NCBI GenBank assembly: GCA_004352715.1
Contig: SCFE01000060.1
Coordinates: 1,804,807 to 1,868,806, forward strand
Source: Hofstenia miamia
Taxonomy: Eukaryota > Xenacoelomorpha > Acoela
DNA: 64,000 nt
Direction: 5' to 3'
Positions 10,553 to 24,700 of the stretch are shown here, one piece after another; position 1 is the first letter of the stretch; every line of letters begins with the position of its first letter. The position numbers and the translations under genes are program-made. A model generated the notes under the pieces. That model made no database searches. It was not told where the DNA came from and was given only the letters and a program-made list of their open reading frames with translations.

Positions 10553-12692
10553 GTAAGTGAATTTTGAAAGCTATAGATATTTTTCCTTTTATAGAGCTAT
10601 GATTCCCAATAGGAAAGGTTATATGTTGGAAATATTTTAAAATATAGGAATTGCTAGTTTTTCGCTTACTCGTCTACTACTTCAAATACATTAAGATATT
10701 GATGTTTTACCCAAAATACATTTTTCAACTTTAACTTTTTTTCAAAAAAACACACCTATATTTGGCGATAAGTAAAATATACAGTTTTTTGTTACTTAGC
10801 GTCAAATATAAATTTTAATTATACATGAAAAACAATCATTTGTGTAAATTCAAGTTCATACATTCTAAATAAAGTTAAAACATGATGCATGTTTTATCAT
10901 AAAACAATTGAGAAGGCGAAAAAATTATTTGAAAATGAAAGTAAGAATTAAGAATTTGTATATTTACTTAGCGCCAAATATAATTTTACTTAGATATAAA
11001 TGCATATATATATATATATATATATAGTACTGGCCAAAAGTTTGGAAACAGTAACCTGTCTAAAGCGTGTTTTATGCTATTTCCTGGAAACTTCGTAAAA
11101 TTCCTGGAATACCCAATTTTTTCTTAGAATTTACAACAGATTCATTTAGCCAATCGAATTAACATAACTTTAGATTTACACAAAATACATTTTCACTGAA
11201 AAATCACTATCATTATAGTTTGAAATATCGTCCGTGGTAGTGAAATTTCACCAACAAAGCGTGCTCAAATTCATATCTTGTACAAGGAGGGGTTCAACCT
11301 TGATACAATTTCAGTTAAAATCTGTGAAATCACACCACTTGATGTATTTAATTTATTGTTTTCCCAAGAAGTATATTAACATATTAGAAATATCAGTAAT
11401 GTGTATGCATTGCAAAACAATCATCAATTGACTGTTTCTATAAATGAAGTTCAATTATACATTGCAATCTTGCTGCTTACTGATTATTTAACTCCAAAAA
11501 AGATTGATATGTTATGNAATTAGTGTGAGATGTGTATTTTTAATGCAAGAACCTGAGAGCATTTCTCAAATTGCAATATTGTCTTGCATATAAATAGCAT
11601 TTAATCATTTGATAACATGTAATAAAAAGTTTTTTTAGTATTTTCTTAGCTAAGAAGCCGACGTCACCTGTAAGTGACGGGGTCGTAAATATTTTCAATA
11701 AGTGTTGGGCACTAAAATTTCACTATGTAGTTTTAAAATTGGACAATTTGAACTGCATATGAGAAAAAAATTAGAAATTGGCTTAAGTATTTACCTATGG
11801 CATTTGATGGGTTGAATAATAAATTGGATGGTTAAATCAGTAAATTGTAGTGTTGCTAAATTTCAAATTTTTGGAGGGAAATTTATGTTTTGGTAATCAA
11901 ATGTGTTCTATTATTTTTGTCCTTTTAAAATTTATCCATTCCTAAATGTTACAAGTATTCTATATTTGCGCAATAACAAAAAGCATGAAAAGGACAAAGT
12001 GCTTTATATAATTTTTTTGGTAAATTTTATATAAGTTACTCTAAAATCTAAAGAAATTTCGCGAAACTTTTTTNATTTAACTCCAAAAAAGATTGATATG
12101 TTATGAGTGCTCATCATAATCAGATACACATAATGACATGGATGCCCAAAATACCTTGATTACTTACCAAACCAAGGGTGGATCTTTTTATTCAAAGCAA
12201 TTTTCAACGTTTAAAGTTTAAATATTTTAACTAGAGGGGCAGCTAGTCATGAGAACGTAAAAAGAATAAATATTCATGGTAAAGTGGATTGTTGAGTACA
12301 ATATGATATCTGCTATGATGGCATAATAGAATACAAGGAAATTAGTGTGAGAGGTGCATTTTTAATGCAAGAACCTGAGAGCATTGCTCAAATTGCAATA
12401 TTGGCTTGCATATAAATTGCATTTTATGCATTTGATAACTTGTAATAAAAAATTTTTTTAGTATTTTCTTAACTAAGGAGCCGATGTCACCTGTAGGTGA
12501 CAGGGTCGCAAATATTTTCAATAAGTGTTGGGCACTAAAATTTCACTATGTAGTTTTAAAATTGGACAATTTGAACTGCATATGAGAAAAAAATTAGAAA
12601 TTGGCTTAAGTATTTACCTATGGCATTTGATCGGTTAAACAGACTATAAATAGCTGTCATCTGCATATTGAAAACATTCTAGAACTGACTAT

Positions 12693-12736
<44 letters not shown>

Positions 12737-15700
12737 CGGTTTATACAAAATATTTGTGAGTTTTTCTGAATTAACTATATTTACTTTCTACACGGTGTTA
12801 TCATATTGTTTCTACAATGCGTTTTTTAGTGTAAAATACAAAAATTTCTAAATTTGGAAAGTGTTCCCAAACTTTTAGCCAGTAGTGTATATATATATAT
12901 ATATATATATATTAGGAGGATTCCAAGATTTATTTTTTTGTTATTTAAATGTAAGGTAGGAAGCTGCAAGTAATCATTTACTTTATCTAACTATACTAAT
13001 TAAAGCCAATAGTTTTTTGGTAATGGCTGAAGTAATATTTATTAAGCAGCTAGTAACATTGCCAGGTAGCGAAGTACAATAATTACACATTACAAATTGA
13101 GTTTAAGTCAGTTACATACAGCATTGAGAGCTGCACTGAGTTAGGATAGGGAAGTTACTTCGATGAGCTGAGACATGGAACTACTCGAGTGGCGATGGAG
13201 GCACATGTGGATTGATTCAGAGATCGGAGTCGGCCGGAGGCCATAGCCAAATCACGGAGAAGAGCTGCGACGGTGGTATACTTGAAGTTAAATAAAGGTT
13301 AACGATAATGTATCTCACGTCGGAGTAAAAAGTTAACATCAGTACATCCCTACCCGCATATAGCGCGGACCAATGATTTAAAAGAATAATTTACTCTCTG
13401 TTAAAGCTTGGTAGCGGATGCTACATTAGAATCTATTAGTTTTTAAGAATTTTAGAGATTGAAGGGTTTGACTTCCTAAATTGTTCCTTAATTCTGTTAG
13501 TGTTCTTCCTCCCTAAAATTATGAATGACTCGCGACCCGATTAAAAGTGCCGAGCAACGCCACCCTTCGAATTTTTTACTTGACTGTCGGACAAGTTGAC
13601 CCGTAACCACCCTGAATGATACATAAAAATATTAATTGCAGTATTAGGTCAAATCCGGAACATCTTGTCAATGCTGGACTACAATTATGTCGACGGTCTA
13701 ACTCAAATATCAACATGCACCCTGGTTTGAAAAGAGGAATCATGAAAAGTATTTGGTTTTATGATGTGGAATCTGGTTTTGCACTAAACCAATTACCATA
13801 AATGTGATAAGTTACACTAATTGGTGCATAAAATTACTATTTCCCAATACAGTCGCATGGAAACAAGCTAGCTTATATCTAAATCAAGTTTATAACATTG
13901 CTATGGACATTTGGCTTACTTAATGCCATCTTGTAAATAATTTTTGGACAAATTGTTGGCAGTTTGCAAAAAAATCGATACACTATATACAAGAGAACTT
14001 GCAAAATTCATCAGTAAACATTATATATTACAACATTTCACTTTGGCAATATTTGAGCAAAGGTAAATGTTCTCTATTCTTGACATCTTCAATGTACCTC
14101 AGTGAGTACAATTTACAACAAACTTCATAGAAGAAAAAAGGAAAATGAACAAACGATAAGTCTTTAATGCACATGGTCGCAAGTGCCGGAAATAGTCACA
14201 TGAGTTTGTCCTTAACATGATAAATTTTGCATTAAAATTTTTTACATCGCTCTTGCTATTATTTAACAAGCATTTTAAAATAAGATTATAAAAAAGTTGT
14301 TATTGAATGAAAGAGTGAGAAAAATTAAGAAGCAAAACTATACATTTGCTTGGCTTAAAAAGGCTCATTTTGGGCTGGTTGGGTATCCAATGCAGTTCTC
14401 AAGCTCGGCTCGGCTCGGCTCGGCCAGCTCGGCCTAGCTCGGCTTGATACGTTAGAAGCTCGGCTCATTGACAAGTCTTGTAGTAATGGTTGTATTAATC
14501 CCTGTATCAAATACATGTGTGGCTATATGCGTCAATGGATGAGTGATATTAAAGAGGACAAGGTCTCCACTTGAAAAAGAACTGAAAAGATGCTTTTTTC
14601 TCATGCAAATATTTACAAAATATTACAGAAAATTATTACAAGCTGCTTGCTATAAGTGAAAGAATTTATGTAGATTGAACACAATTCTTAAAATTTATTC
14701 TATATTAAATAAAACAAAGTTACCCCAAACGACAATGCCCATATTTTAAGCGTAACGACGTAGAAGTGTTAAATATTCTTAATGGTTTCAGAAATCATTT
14801 TCATATTTTTTTGTTTCTTTAGCACTACACTAAGTTTAAATTGAAATTCGGTTTAGAATAATAAATGTAATAAATTTCTGCTAATAGAAACAAAATTGGA
14901 GCGACTGTTATTTTGAATCGGCAGATATTAAATTCAGGGATGGAAATGGGGGTAAAATTTAGGTCCCAGCCCGCCCCTGTCCAGCCCAATTAAATTATTC
15001 CAAATTTGCCTATTTTATGCTTTTCTATACTGAATTTGGGAATGTTAGATTTTTTTTCACATCCTAAACTGAGAGATATGAAGAACACATCTTTAAAATA
15101 TACTTGCGTCTCATCGGGTTACTTATTTTACAATCTTAGCGTGTAAAGCTATATCCGAGTCGTATGGGTCACGGGGGCACATTTTGTTACCCACTTGAAA
15201 TTCACATATATATATATATACAATGACTTTTGTTCTTAAATCCAGTTGTCCATAGTGTTTAGCACCCTTTGGTGAAAAGCGATATTAATACATTTGATCA
15301 AAAAAATTTTACTATAAAAAGAGTCAAATTTCTGGTCTATGAGTTTTAATTTCATTCAAAAAATATGTTAACTCATATCCAATTCTCCCAAGCAAAGTAT
15401 TTAAAGACCACATATGCTTCTTGTATCCAATAGGCTATTGACAGAAATTTTGTGTAAATTTGAATAAGTGTAAATCCATTGTTGTTAAATTGTTGAAATC
15501 TGGTTTTCTTTGCGGCTCTTCCAAATTCTTACGATACGAAAATATTTTAGCTGCGACTGTTGATGTTGAGCTAGATGATTCAAAAACTAACTCGCTTTCA
15601 TTCAAAATGAAGTTATCCGATGGTAGTTATGGCGACGATGGTACATGCGAACTTAAGATGCTTTACCTGGACACACCCGTTTCAGTAAGCAAACAAGGAG

Positions 15701-18700
15701 ATCCTATGAATTTCAACAACTTACAAGCTGGATCGGTTTTTAAAGTGGAAACTGTTTCAATTAAAAAGGGAAGTGATGCTGCTGTTACCACTGAAACCAA
15801 TAGTAATAAAGAATATTTTTGCACAGGTAGGAATTATGCTACATAATATACTTCTAAGAAAAATACATTATTCAAATGTTAACACAAATATAAATATATA
15901 TATATATANCGAACTGTAATCTAATTAAACAGTATAATAAACAGGCAAGAACCTGAGAGCATTTCTCAAATTGCAATATTGTCTTGCATATAAATTGCAT
16001 TTAATCATTTGATAACTTGTAATAAAAAGTTTTTTTTAGTATTTTCTTAGCTAAGAAGCCGACGTCACCTGTAGGTGCCGGGGTCGTAAATATTTTCAAT
16101 AAGTATTGTGCACTAAAATTTCACTATTTAGTTTTAGAATTAGACAATTTGAACTGCATATGAGAAAAAAATTTTAAGTATTTACCTATGGCATTTGATG
16201 GGTTGAATAATAAATTTCAAAGTGTTGGATGGTTAAANAAAAACCTACAATGAATTTTCGCATTCTACCACTCTTTTAGTAAGACATTGCACATCAAAGT
16301 AATTTTTAAAATACGCCGGAATTTGCATCAATATGTAAGAAGGGGAACTTAAAGTAAAATAGGTTTTGGAAGGACTTTGGAAAATAAATATATTATGTTA
16401 TCGTATTATGCATAAGTATATTAGCTTAACTACTTAGTTCCCTGTTCACCTCGAAATGTAAAATATACGACGAAATCAGATGGCACGGCGGAAGTAACTT
16501 GGGATTCACCCAATGCTTTTGAATGTCCTGTTGATCCAATTGTTCCCTACACTTATCAATTAACTGATGGTACTAATAACATCGGAAGTCCTTTAGCTGC
16601 AGATAAGACATCAGCAACACTAACTAAGGACCAAGCTAAGAATCTTAACGGAAAAGCTGGAGTCAAAGTTGTACAAGAGTGCGGCAGTGGAGCTAATAAA
16701 GGCGTGCAACAAGAATCACCAATAGTTTATAGTGGTATGTAATCTTTAGCAAAACTAAAAATTTAATTTGACTAAACCTGCATATCTTTTTATATTTCAA
16801 CCAATTTCCACATTGTGGAACCTATGGAATTGATATGGTGCAATATGCATGTATTCAGTTATTTATTTTTAAAATAAAAGTAAATGTTCTTCACATAAAG
16901 TTTGCCCACATAGCTGGTGGATCTTCATTAAAACTCAAATAATTTTTCATTCAATATTTTGTTCGTCTAATAAAAACAAATGAATTTTGTTTACCTGCTT
17001 AGCAATTACCAATATTCATAGCAAAGTCAACACATTAGATAAATTCTTAATGTACCCAGATCTGGGATACGATTTTTTCAAATTTTTTGTGAATGTTTGG
17101 AATTTCCACGAATTTTGTATGCTTTTTAGGAGCACTACATAAATCTATATGCATTTTGTTTTATAACGTACACAAAAGCCCCGGTCAAAAAAAGATAAAA
17201 TTTCCTACGCAAGAACCCTTCACAACAGTACACAAGTCTTTCTCCCCATTAAAGTGTCATGCTCTTGACAAACACATTTAGGCGGCCGGACACAATCAAC
17301 AAAAAGTACCCATGATCACTCAAAATGGGGACAGAGACTTTAATAATGTTCACTAAGCCTGTCTCATCAAGATGCAAAAAATGTTCTGCAATATCTTTAC
17401 GCGAGATATCGGGTATAACCCCAAAAACATTCTACAGAAACTTTAAAATGTTGACTGAAACGAACACGCTAAAAAGGAATAAAGGAAGTGGTTATGTCCC
17501 CTCAAATTGATGGAAATGAACGGAAAAGTTTTGTCGAAATTACTATACGAAATCCGTTGAAGTCAGCTGCTCATATGAACTAAAGGTTTCAAGAAACCCA
17601 TAGCAAAATTGTCTCAACATTGACAGTGTACAACGCACTCTCAAAGGCAGAGACCTGTAAACAACTTTCATAACCGATTAGTCCATGTTCCAGCTGCATA
17701 GAAACAACATTTCTCATTTGTCTGCGCCAGCCAAGACGCCTCTCTCAAGCCATCTCCAAAATTTTCCCAAAGTGCATGGTTTAGGGTGTTTTGAGTTATA
17801 AATATTTTTACCTGAAAATTTTGGAAGGAAGTATTGTAGGCAATTCAAAGTATACTGATATTTTAGCCGAGTTTACCCCAATTCCGAACTGGTGTTATCG
17901 GTCTGGATGGATTCTTCAGCACGATCGGGCAACCCATACTTCGAGATATGTTCAAAATTTATTCAGAGCACAAAATCTACAAATTTTGCAGTGTCAACTC
18001 ACCGGGGATCCTGAAGGACGATGTGGAAAAGAAAAATTCAAAAAATATGCCAAAACTAACGCAATATTTGTTGGAGTCCAAAAAAATTACAGCGGGAATG
18101 CAGAAGAAATTTGGACTCAACTAAAGACGGATTTTTGAAATGTGTTCATTCCGGAGGCAATGTTGTCTAATTGGGTTTACATAAACTTATAGAAAACTCA
18201 ATTTGCCGTCAATTGATGTAAGTTTTGTTACTGTGCGTGTTTTTGTTGCTAAGAGTTTGAAAAAATTAAGTTCCTCATTGTTTTCATCGGAGATATATTT
18301 GTTGGAAGACTAAATGACTATAATGTCAACCTTAGTGACAAACTGTTTGCTTGTTCTATTTACTATGCAAATTATGCTTAGTTCATATTGCTTATGCATC
18401 ACGGAACTGCAAAGAGTGTGCAACGAAGATATAATGCCAAATGTAGGGCAATAAGATTTATAACATTTCAAATGGTAACCGTTTTTATGTTAACCAGTAG
18501 TTTAATTAACTAGTAAACGTTTCTGTATATGCAAATTTTTTATTATTGTAGATGCCATTTTGTGAATGTAAGTGCGAGAATTTTCGCGAATATTAAATTT
18601 TCGAGAACAACTTTTTTGCACTAAGAATTTATTGAAGGCCCTTAACAACCTCGCCAATTGCTACATTTAATTTTAAAGTATTGAGCCAAGAGATGGGATT

Positions 18701-21700
18701 AAATTGTGTATAAATATCGCGAAAAATGCTTTAAAAAATTGCACTAAAAATTTCGTTAAAATTGCGTTGAATATCCTGTGAACTCTCAAACAAAACGATT
18801 TATTCACTCTTCAATTGAGTTATACCAATATACAAAAAGATATTGGTTCATGTGTTTCCATGGTTATAGTCTCATTCTTTTTGAAGAAAGTAAGCCGTCA
18901 TGTGAAGGAGCACACGCTCAATTTCGACTGAAGCAATTGGAGCATACTTGTAAGTCACAGTAAAAATGGAGATTTATATAACACTCTGAAACACGATTTC
19001 CACAAATAATTTCCGAAAGTTCCATAAGTTTATGTAGATCTTGTTTTTTCTTAAGTATATCATCAAGTTTTTCTGGTAAGGCTCCAAGTTAATCCAAGCA
19101 GATGCTTTTCCACACACTCTTGATCAATTCGAGTCTACCTTGTAGTACGGTTATAATAGCTCAGCCGTGTGAGTAGTATGAAGCCGAGGCAATGACGTAG
19201 ATATTTGACCTTTTGACTTTGCGGGCTTATCTTGTATGGCTATGATGTAATTGTGTACTTTGGTCGTCTGTCTATCTCTGACGTCTGGAATAATTTCTGT
19301 TTTGTTGGCAAACAAAATTAATTTGCAATCTATATTTTTTAAAATGTAACAAATTTTTCTATACCCATTACATAATCCATTTTCAAAATTCAATGAAATT
19401 AGAATTGTTGCAATCTATTGTTTAAAATGTAACCAAATTTATAATACGCATTACATTACATAAACAATTTTCAGACCATTGAAATTATTTCTATATAGCA
19501 AAAAATTCAAGAAACATATGGAGAGATTGAGAACATCATTTTTGTAAATGTTGTAGCCATCTAACGGATCAATTTGAAAATTTATATTGCCAGCAAAATT
19601 AAAATTTACAATTTATGCTAACAGAAAATGCTTTGTAGGAATTAATTATAGCATTCTCTTATCGAATGCCAGCAAAGCTGTTACCATAAATATTTAGCAC
19701 GAGGCAAAATGAATCAATAACAACCTATAAAAGCTTTTATGTGCATTTTCTAAACAGTGGATATAGTTATTTCGAAATTTACCGTTAATTCTATTTAAAG
19801 TATTGCAACTACTAGATGGAACTTGTCGAATGCATACAGAACAATTTTGTATACTGTAAACTATCTTGCTTTATTTGAGTTTGCATGAAAATTACATTAA
19901 GAATGAAGGCAATTCATAAAAATTAATAGTTTGTATAGCGGCATATTTAAATCAATCATTTTAGGCATATTCAAACTGCAGATTACAAACATTCACTAGC
20001 AGAAGCAGAAGTGCAAGCCAGTTGGCACTGACCACCGGTCATATGTTCGAATTTGAATTAATCTATGTAATTAATTATAGTTAGTGATTTTAGTAATTAT
20101 GTGATTAACTGCAAGCATCAGTGTTCATTAATATTAATGAACAGTTTTATATAGCTCTAGGCAGTTTAGGGTTAAGGGGCAAATGTGTCAATTATTCTTC
20201 TAGGTCCCGCATGACCCGCGAAAATTTTGACACAAAGCTAAAAATTAATTGATGTTTACCGAAAAATCATATTCTGAAGGGCGGCCCCAGTAGTTGGCCG
20301 GCAATAGCTAANNNNNNNNNNNNNNNNNNNNNNNNNNNNNNNNNNNNNNNNNNNNNNNNNNNNNNNNNNNNNNNNNNNNNNNNNNNNNNNNNNNNNNNNN
20401 NNNNNNNNNNNNNNNNNNNNNNNNNNNNNNNNNNNNNNNNNNNNNNNNNNNNNNNNNNNNNNNNNNNNNNNNNNNNNNNNNNNNNNNNNNNNNNNNNNNN
20501 NNNNNNNNNNNNNNNNNNNNNNNNNNNNNNNNNNNNNNNNNNNNNNNNNNNNNNNNNNNNNNNNNNNNNNNNNNNNNNNNNNNNNNNNNNNNNNNNNNNN
20601 NNNNNNNNNNNNNNNNNNNNNNNNNNNNNNNNNNNNNNNNNNNNNNNNNNNNNNNNNNNNNNNNNNNNNNNNNNNNNNNNNNNNNNNNNNNNNNNNNNNN
20701 NNNNNNNNNNNNNNNNNNNNNNNNNNNNNNNNNNNNNNNNNNNNNNNNNNNNNNNNNNNNNNNNNNNNNNNNNNNNNNNNNNNNNNNNNNNNNNNNNNNN
20801 NNNNNNNNNNNNNNNNNNNNNNNNNNNNNNNNNNNNNNNNNNNNNNNNNNNNNNNNNNNNNNNNNNNNNNNNNNNNNNNNNNNNNNNNNNNNNNNNNNNN
20901 NNNNNNNNNNNNNNNNNNNNNNNNNNNNNNNNNNNNNNTGTCCATTTCCACTGTGCCTTTAAAGGCACAAACCAATAAAATCCCACAATTAATTCATAAT
21001 TAGATTATATTTTCAGAGTAAACGTAACATTTAATATACTATGGGTGGCGGAATTTTTACCTTTACGGGATTATTTTGATTTCTGGATCACCACGGAGCG
21101 TTTAACTTTGTTTCTGATTTTTAATTAGGCTTAAAATTAAGATTTAAAAACATCACTGTCGATGTTTGGGATTAATCATAACTTGTCATAAAATACTAAA
21201 ATCCATCATGGAATAATTATTTACATAGAGGTAGAGGGTGGGATTAAATTACTTGATCTATTAAAAAATGTGTATATATACAAACAATAATGATGTTCGC
21301 TATGTGTTTACATATTGGTGCTTCAACATTTAAATCATTTAAAACAGTATACACAATGCTTTTATGCTATTTTAGCATACTGTATCTAAATGTTCATGTA
21401 AAAAATTGAGAGACGCTAGCATAATATTAAATACTTCAAAATATGCGCAAGGAATTTAGTTTTAATATTTTTGTGATATGTTTTTAATAATAGCATTTAT
21501 CCGTTGAGCAAGATCAATTTTGAAAAAGGCACTCTCCAATTCATGTTTCCAAAAGCTAATCTAAAATGCTTTGTGGAAAAAAATTGAAAACACATAGAAG
21601 AATTCTAAAGACAGATTCGGATAGACAATAAAAAGATCTTTAAAAATTTTAGTATGACTTTTTTAGTTTTACTTTTTTCTTCGACTAAATATCAATTTAA

Positions 21701-24700
21701 ATAAATTTTCTCTCAAATCATTGTTTTCAAATTCTAATATAAAATGCTTTCTGTAAAAAAATTGAAAACACATAAAAGAATCTAAAAACAGTTTCAGATA
21801 GAAAATAAAAGGATCTTTCAAAAATTTAGTATGACTTTTTGAGTTTTTTATTTTTGACTATAATTTGGAAATTTGTTGTTTTTGCCCTTAGAAAATTCCA
21901 CTATTCAGGGAGACATCTAGTGAAAAAATTAGGAATTTCGACTAGACTTTCTGTGCTTCAATTTCTCCATATGGTTGCGCTCTTTAGAAACATTTTATTG
22001 CTAAAAAATTTTTTGGGTAAGAGTTGTAGCTAACAATTATTTTTTTAACATTGAGAAAAATAAATACATGTTCCACAGACGATACATATGCCAATTGCAA
22101 AAAATGAAAATTTTACCACAGCAATGACATAGAACTTGCAAACGGTGATGTGATTCATTTGTAATTGCAATTTAGCCAATAAATTTATAGTTTTGTTTCC
22201 ACTCGTTCCACTAGTTTATAAAGGAAATATACCCTTTTTCATGTTATTTACCATTTTGATAAATTAATAATACATAAATGAGTGTTCATTCGACGCCTTT
22301 ATACAGTTTGTTGAATTTCCCATGGTTTGTGGATATCATGGAAGCGAGAAGTATGGGGCAAAAGGGGCAGCTGCCCCCTAACAATAATCCTTCAGGGCAA
22401 GATATATGTTTTGCCCCCCCCCCCCCCCCNNNNNNNNNNNNNNNNNNNNNNNNNNNNNNNNNNNNNNNNNNNNNNNNNNNNNNNNNNNNNNNNNNNNNNN
22501 NNNNNNNGGCAAGATATATGTTTTGCCCCCCCCCCTCCAATTTAAGTTAAGAAATTAATAATTTTTTTAGACTCTAACGGCAATAACTTAAATAAAATTA
22601 GAATTGCACAATGCACATATTACAAACTGTACTTATTTTTATACCTATATAACATAAAATAAGTAACATACATTTTAAATGAAGCGGATTTTCTACAAAA
22701 ATGAGAGTAAGATAATGAATTATATTATATTACAAAACATCGAAAAAATATGCAGATTCAAAAGGTTTTATTTACAAAATTGAAAATGGATCCACTTCAG
22801 TACATAGGATGCCTCCCTCCCCCCCCCTTAACATTTAAATCATTCTCGTGTCCTTGGTGGATATCGGGTAACCATGATCAAATAAATTTTCCACGAGTTG
22901 AGAGATTAATCGACTTGAAAAATCACAGTTCATTCCATCACACGCCCAAAATACTGTTTCCTTTCTACTCGATAAATTAGAAATTTAATAAAAATCATCA
23001 TCTCTTCATTCGTAAGATTCCCCTCTGTAAAGGCAATGTGATGAAAATTACGCTCATACCAGTTGAAGGCTTTTTGTATGTAATGTGAGAGACAAAAAAT
23101 ATTTCCTTCGAATGTCGCACTGTGATAATGTATAATTTTTCACCCAACAAATGTAATAGTTCTTTAATGTAGCAAATACTGTTGTAAGCGTTCTCTGCCA
23201 CTTCAAAAAACACATTAGATTTCATACAAGATGTCATGAAATAACCAACTGTGCGAATACAAAACTAACAAAGAAATGATTAGATTTAGTAATCGGAATG
23301 AAACATTAATTGCATTGCAAAAAAAATTAAAAAAATTTTGGTAAATTTTACGTTAGAATAAATGCTATCACTTTACAAACAATTAATAATTTCGTTCTAC
23401 TTGTATTTGTCAAATAATAATTCATTATGTCACCATTTTATATTTTTGTTTCAATCACAATAATAAATGAATATTAATAGCAATTTAATTTGATATTTGC
23501 ATTAACAAACAATTTTTGCTTTATATCGAAAAATAATTTACAATTTTGTTTGACCAAATTATTTAATTTAAACTTTTCAAGGGTTTCTAAAGGGAAAATT
23601 AGTTTTCCTATATTTTGTTTGATTTACAATATTTTGCTTAGAATGAGATTTTGTATATTATTTTATTGTTATCATTATCTTACACCTTTTAGCAATAATC
23701 GATAAACATTGTTACCTTAAACATGTAATTGTGAAAATTTTACATTCGTAGATATTTATTATTTTCTCAATGTTAAAAAAAATAATTGTTAGTTACAATT
23801 TTTACCCAAAAAAAATTTTAGCAATAAAATGTTCTTAAATGCAAACGAAGAGCGCAACTTTCTTGAATTTTTTGCTATATAAAAATAATTTTAATGGTCT
23901 AAAAATTGTTTATGTAATGCGTATTATAAATTTGGTTACATTTTTAATAATAGTTGCAACAATTCTAATTTCATGGAATTTTGAAAATGGATTATGTAAA
24001 GGGTATAGAAAAATTTGTTACATTTTAAACAATATAGATTGCAAATTAATTTTGTTTGCCAACAAAACATAAATTATTCCAATGACGTCAGAGATAGACA
24101 GACGGCCAAAGTACACAATTATATCGTAGTCATGCAAGATAAGCCCGCCAAGGTCAAATATCTACGTCATTGCCTCGGCTTCATTCTACTCATGTGTGTA
24201 TTGTTTCGATATAGCACATGAAATTGTGTCAAAATCGAGAAATTGTGTAAAAACTGCACTTAAGCAAATATTGCATAAAAATGGAATATTGCCGAAGATG
24301 TCGTGAAAAGCTGCGTTATTGCTTTACACAATAGAATCTCATCTCTGATTGAACAATTTCTCAGCTTCTTTTAAAAAAATCGTTACTTTTGCCTTTTTTT
24401 ATTTCTACACATAAATGGCACTCAGAATATAAGAAACTTGTGCTAGTTTTTTTGTCATCACTGTACCAAAAAAAAAACAGTACAATGCCTCATTCCCGTC
24501 ACCATTCACAGACCATACTATTATTACATATTGATGTAAAGTTAACAAAGAGTATTATACAAACGAAAACCAAACAAAAAACAGAAACTTCCAGCAAGCT
24601 CCTAAAAACAAATTTAAATATTTACAAAGGACGAAACAAGTAAACATGAACACACGAAGAGGTAATGTAGGAATGGACAAACAAGGAAACTAAACAAAAC

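Larger units (their letters stand above)
11027..12888. mobile_element. Tc1/mariner-type element in gene A intron 1, decayed
   Basis: The left end (GTACTGGCCAAAAGTTTGG) and the right end read on the other strand (ACTACTGGCTAAAAGTTTGG) form inverted repeats. Both ends abut (TA)n arrays, as expected for TA-targeting Tc1 elements. A transposase remnant lies at 11257-11379. The rest is non-coding, and a repeat unit plus a displaced contig (11518-12073) lie inside. Confidence 0.75.

Noticed and set aside
14935-14995. hAT end (cagggatggaaatgggggta)
   Set aside because: No matching opposite end or target duplication was found in the window.
15445-15550. Open frame continuous with gene A exon 2 upstream of 15551
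   Set aside because: Using the upstream AG would give phase 0, which does not join to the phase-1 exon 1. The 15551 acceptor restores frame, and the equivalent acceptor works in gene B.
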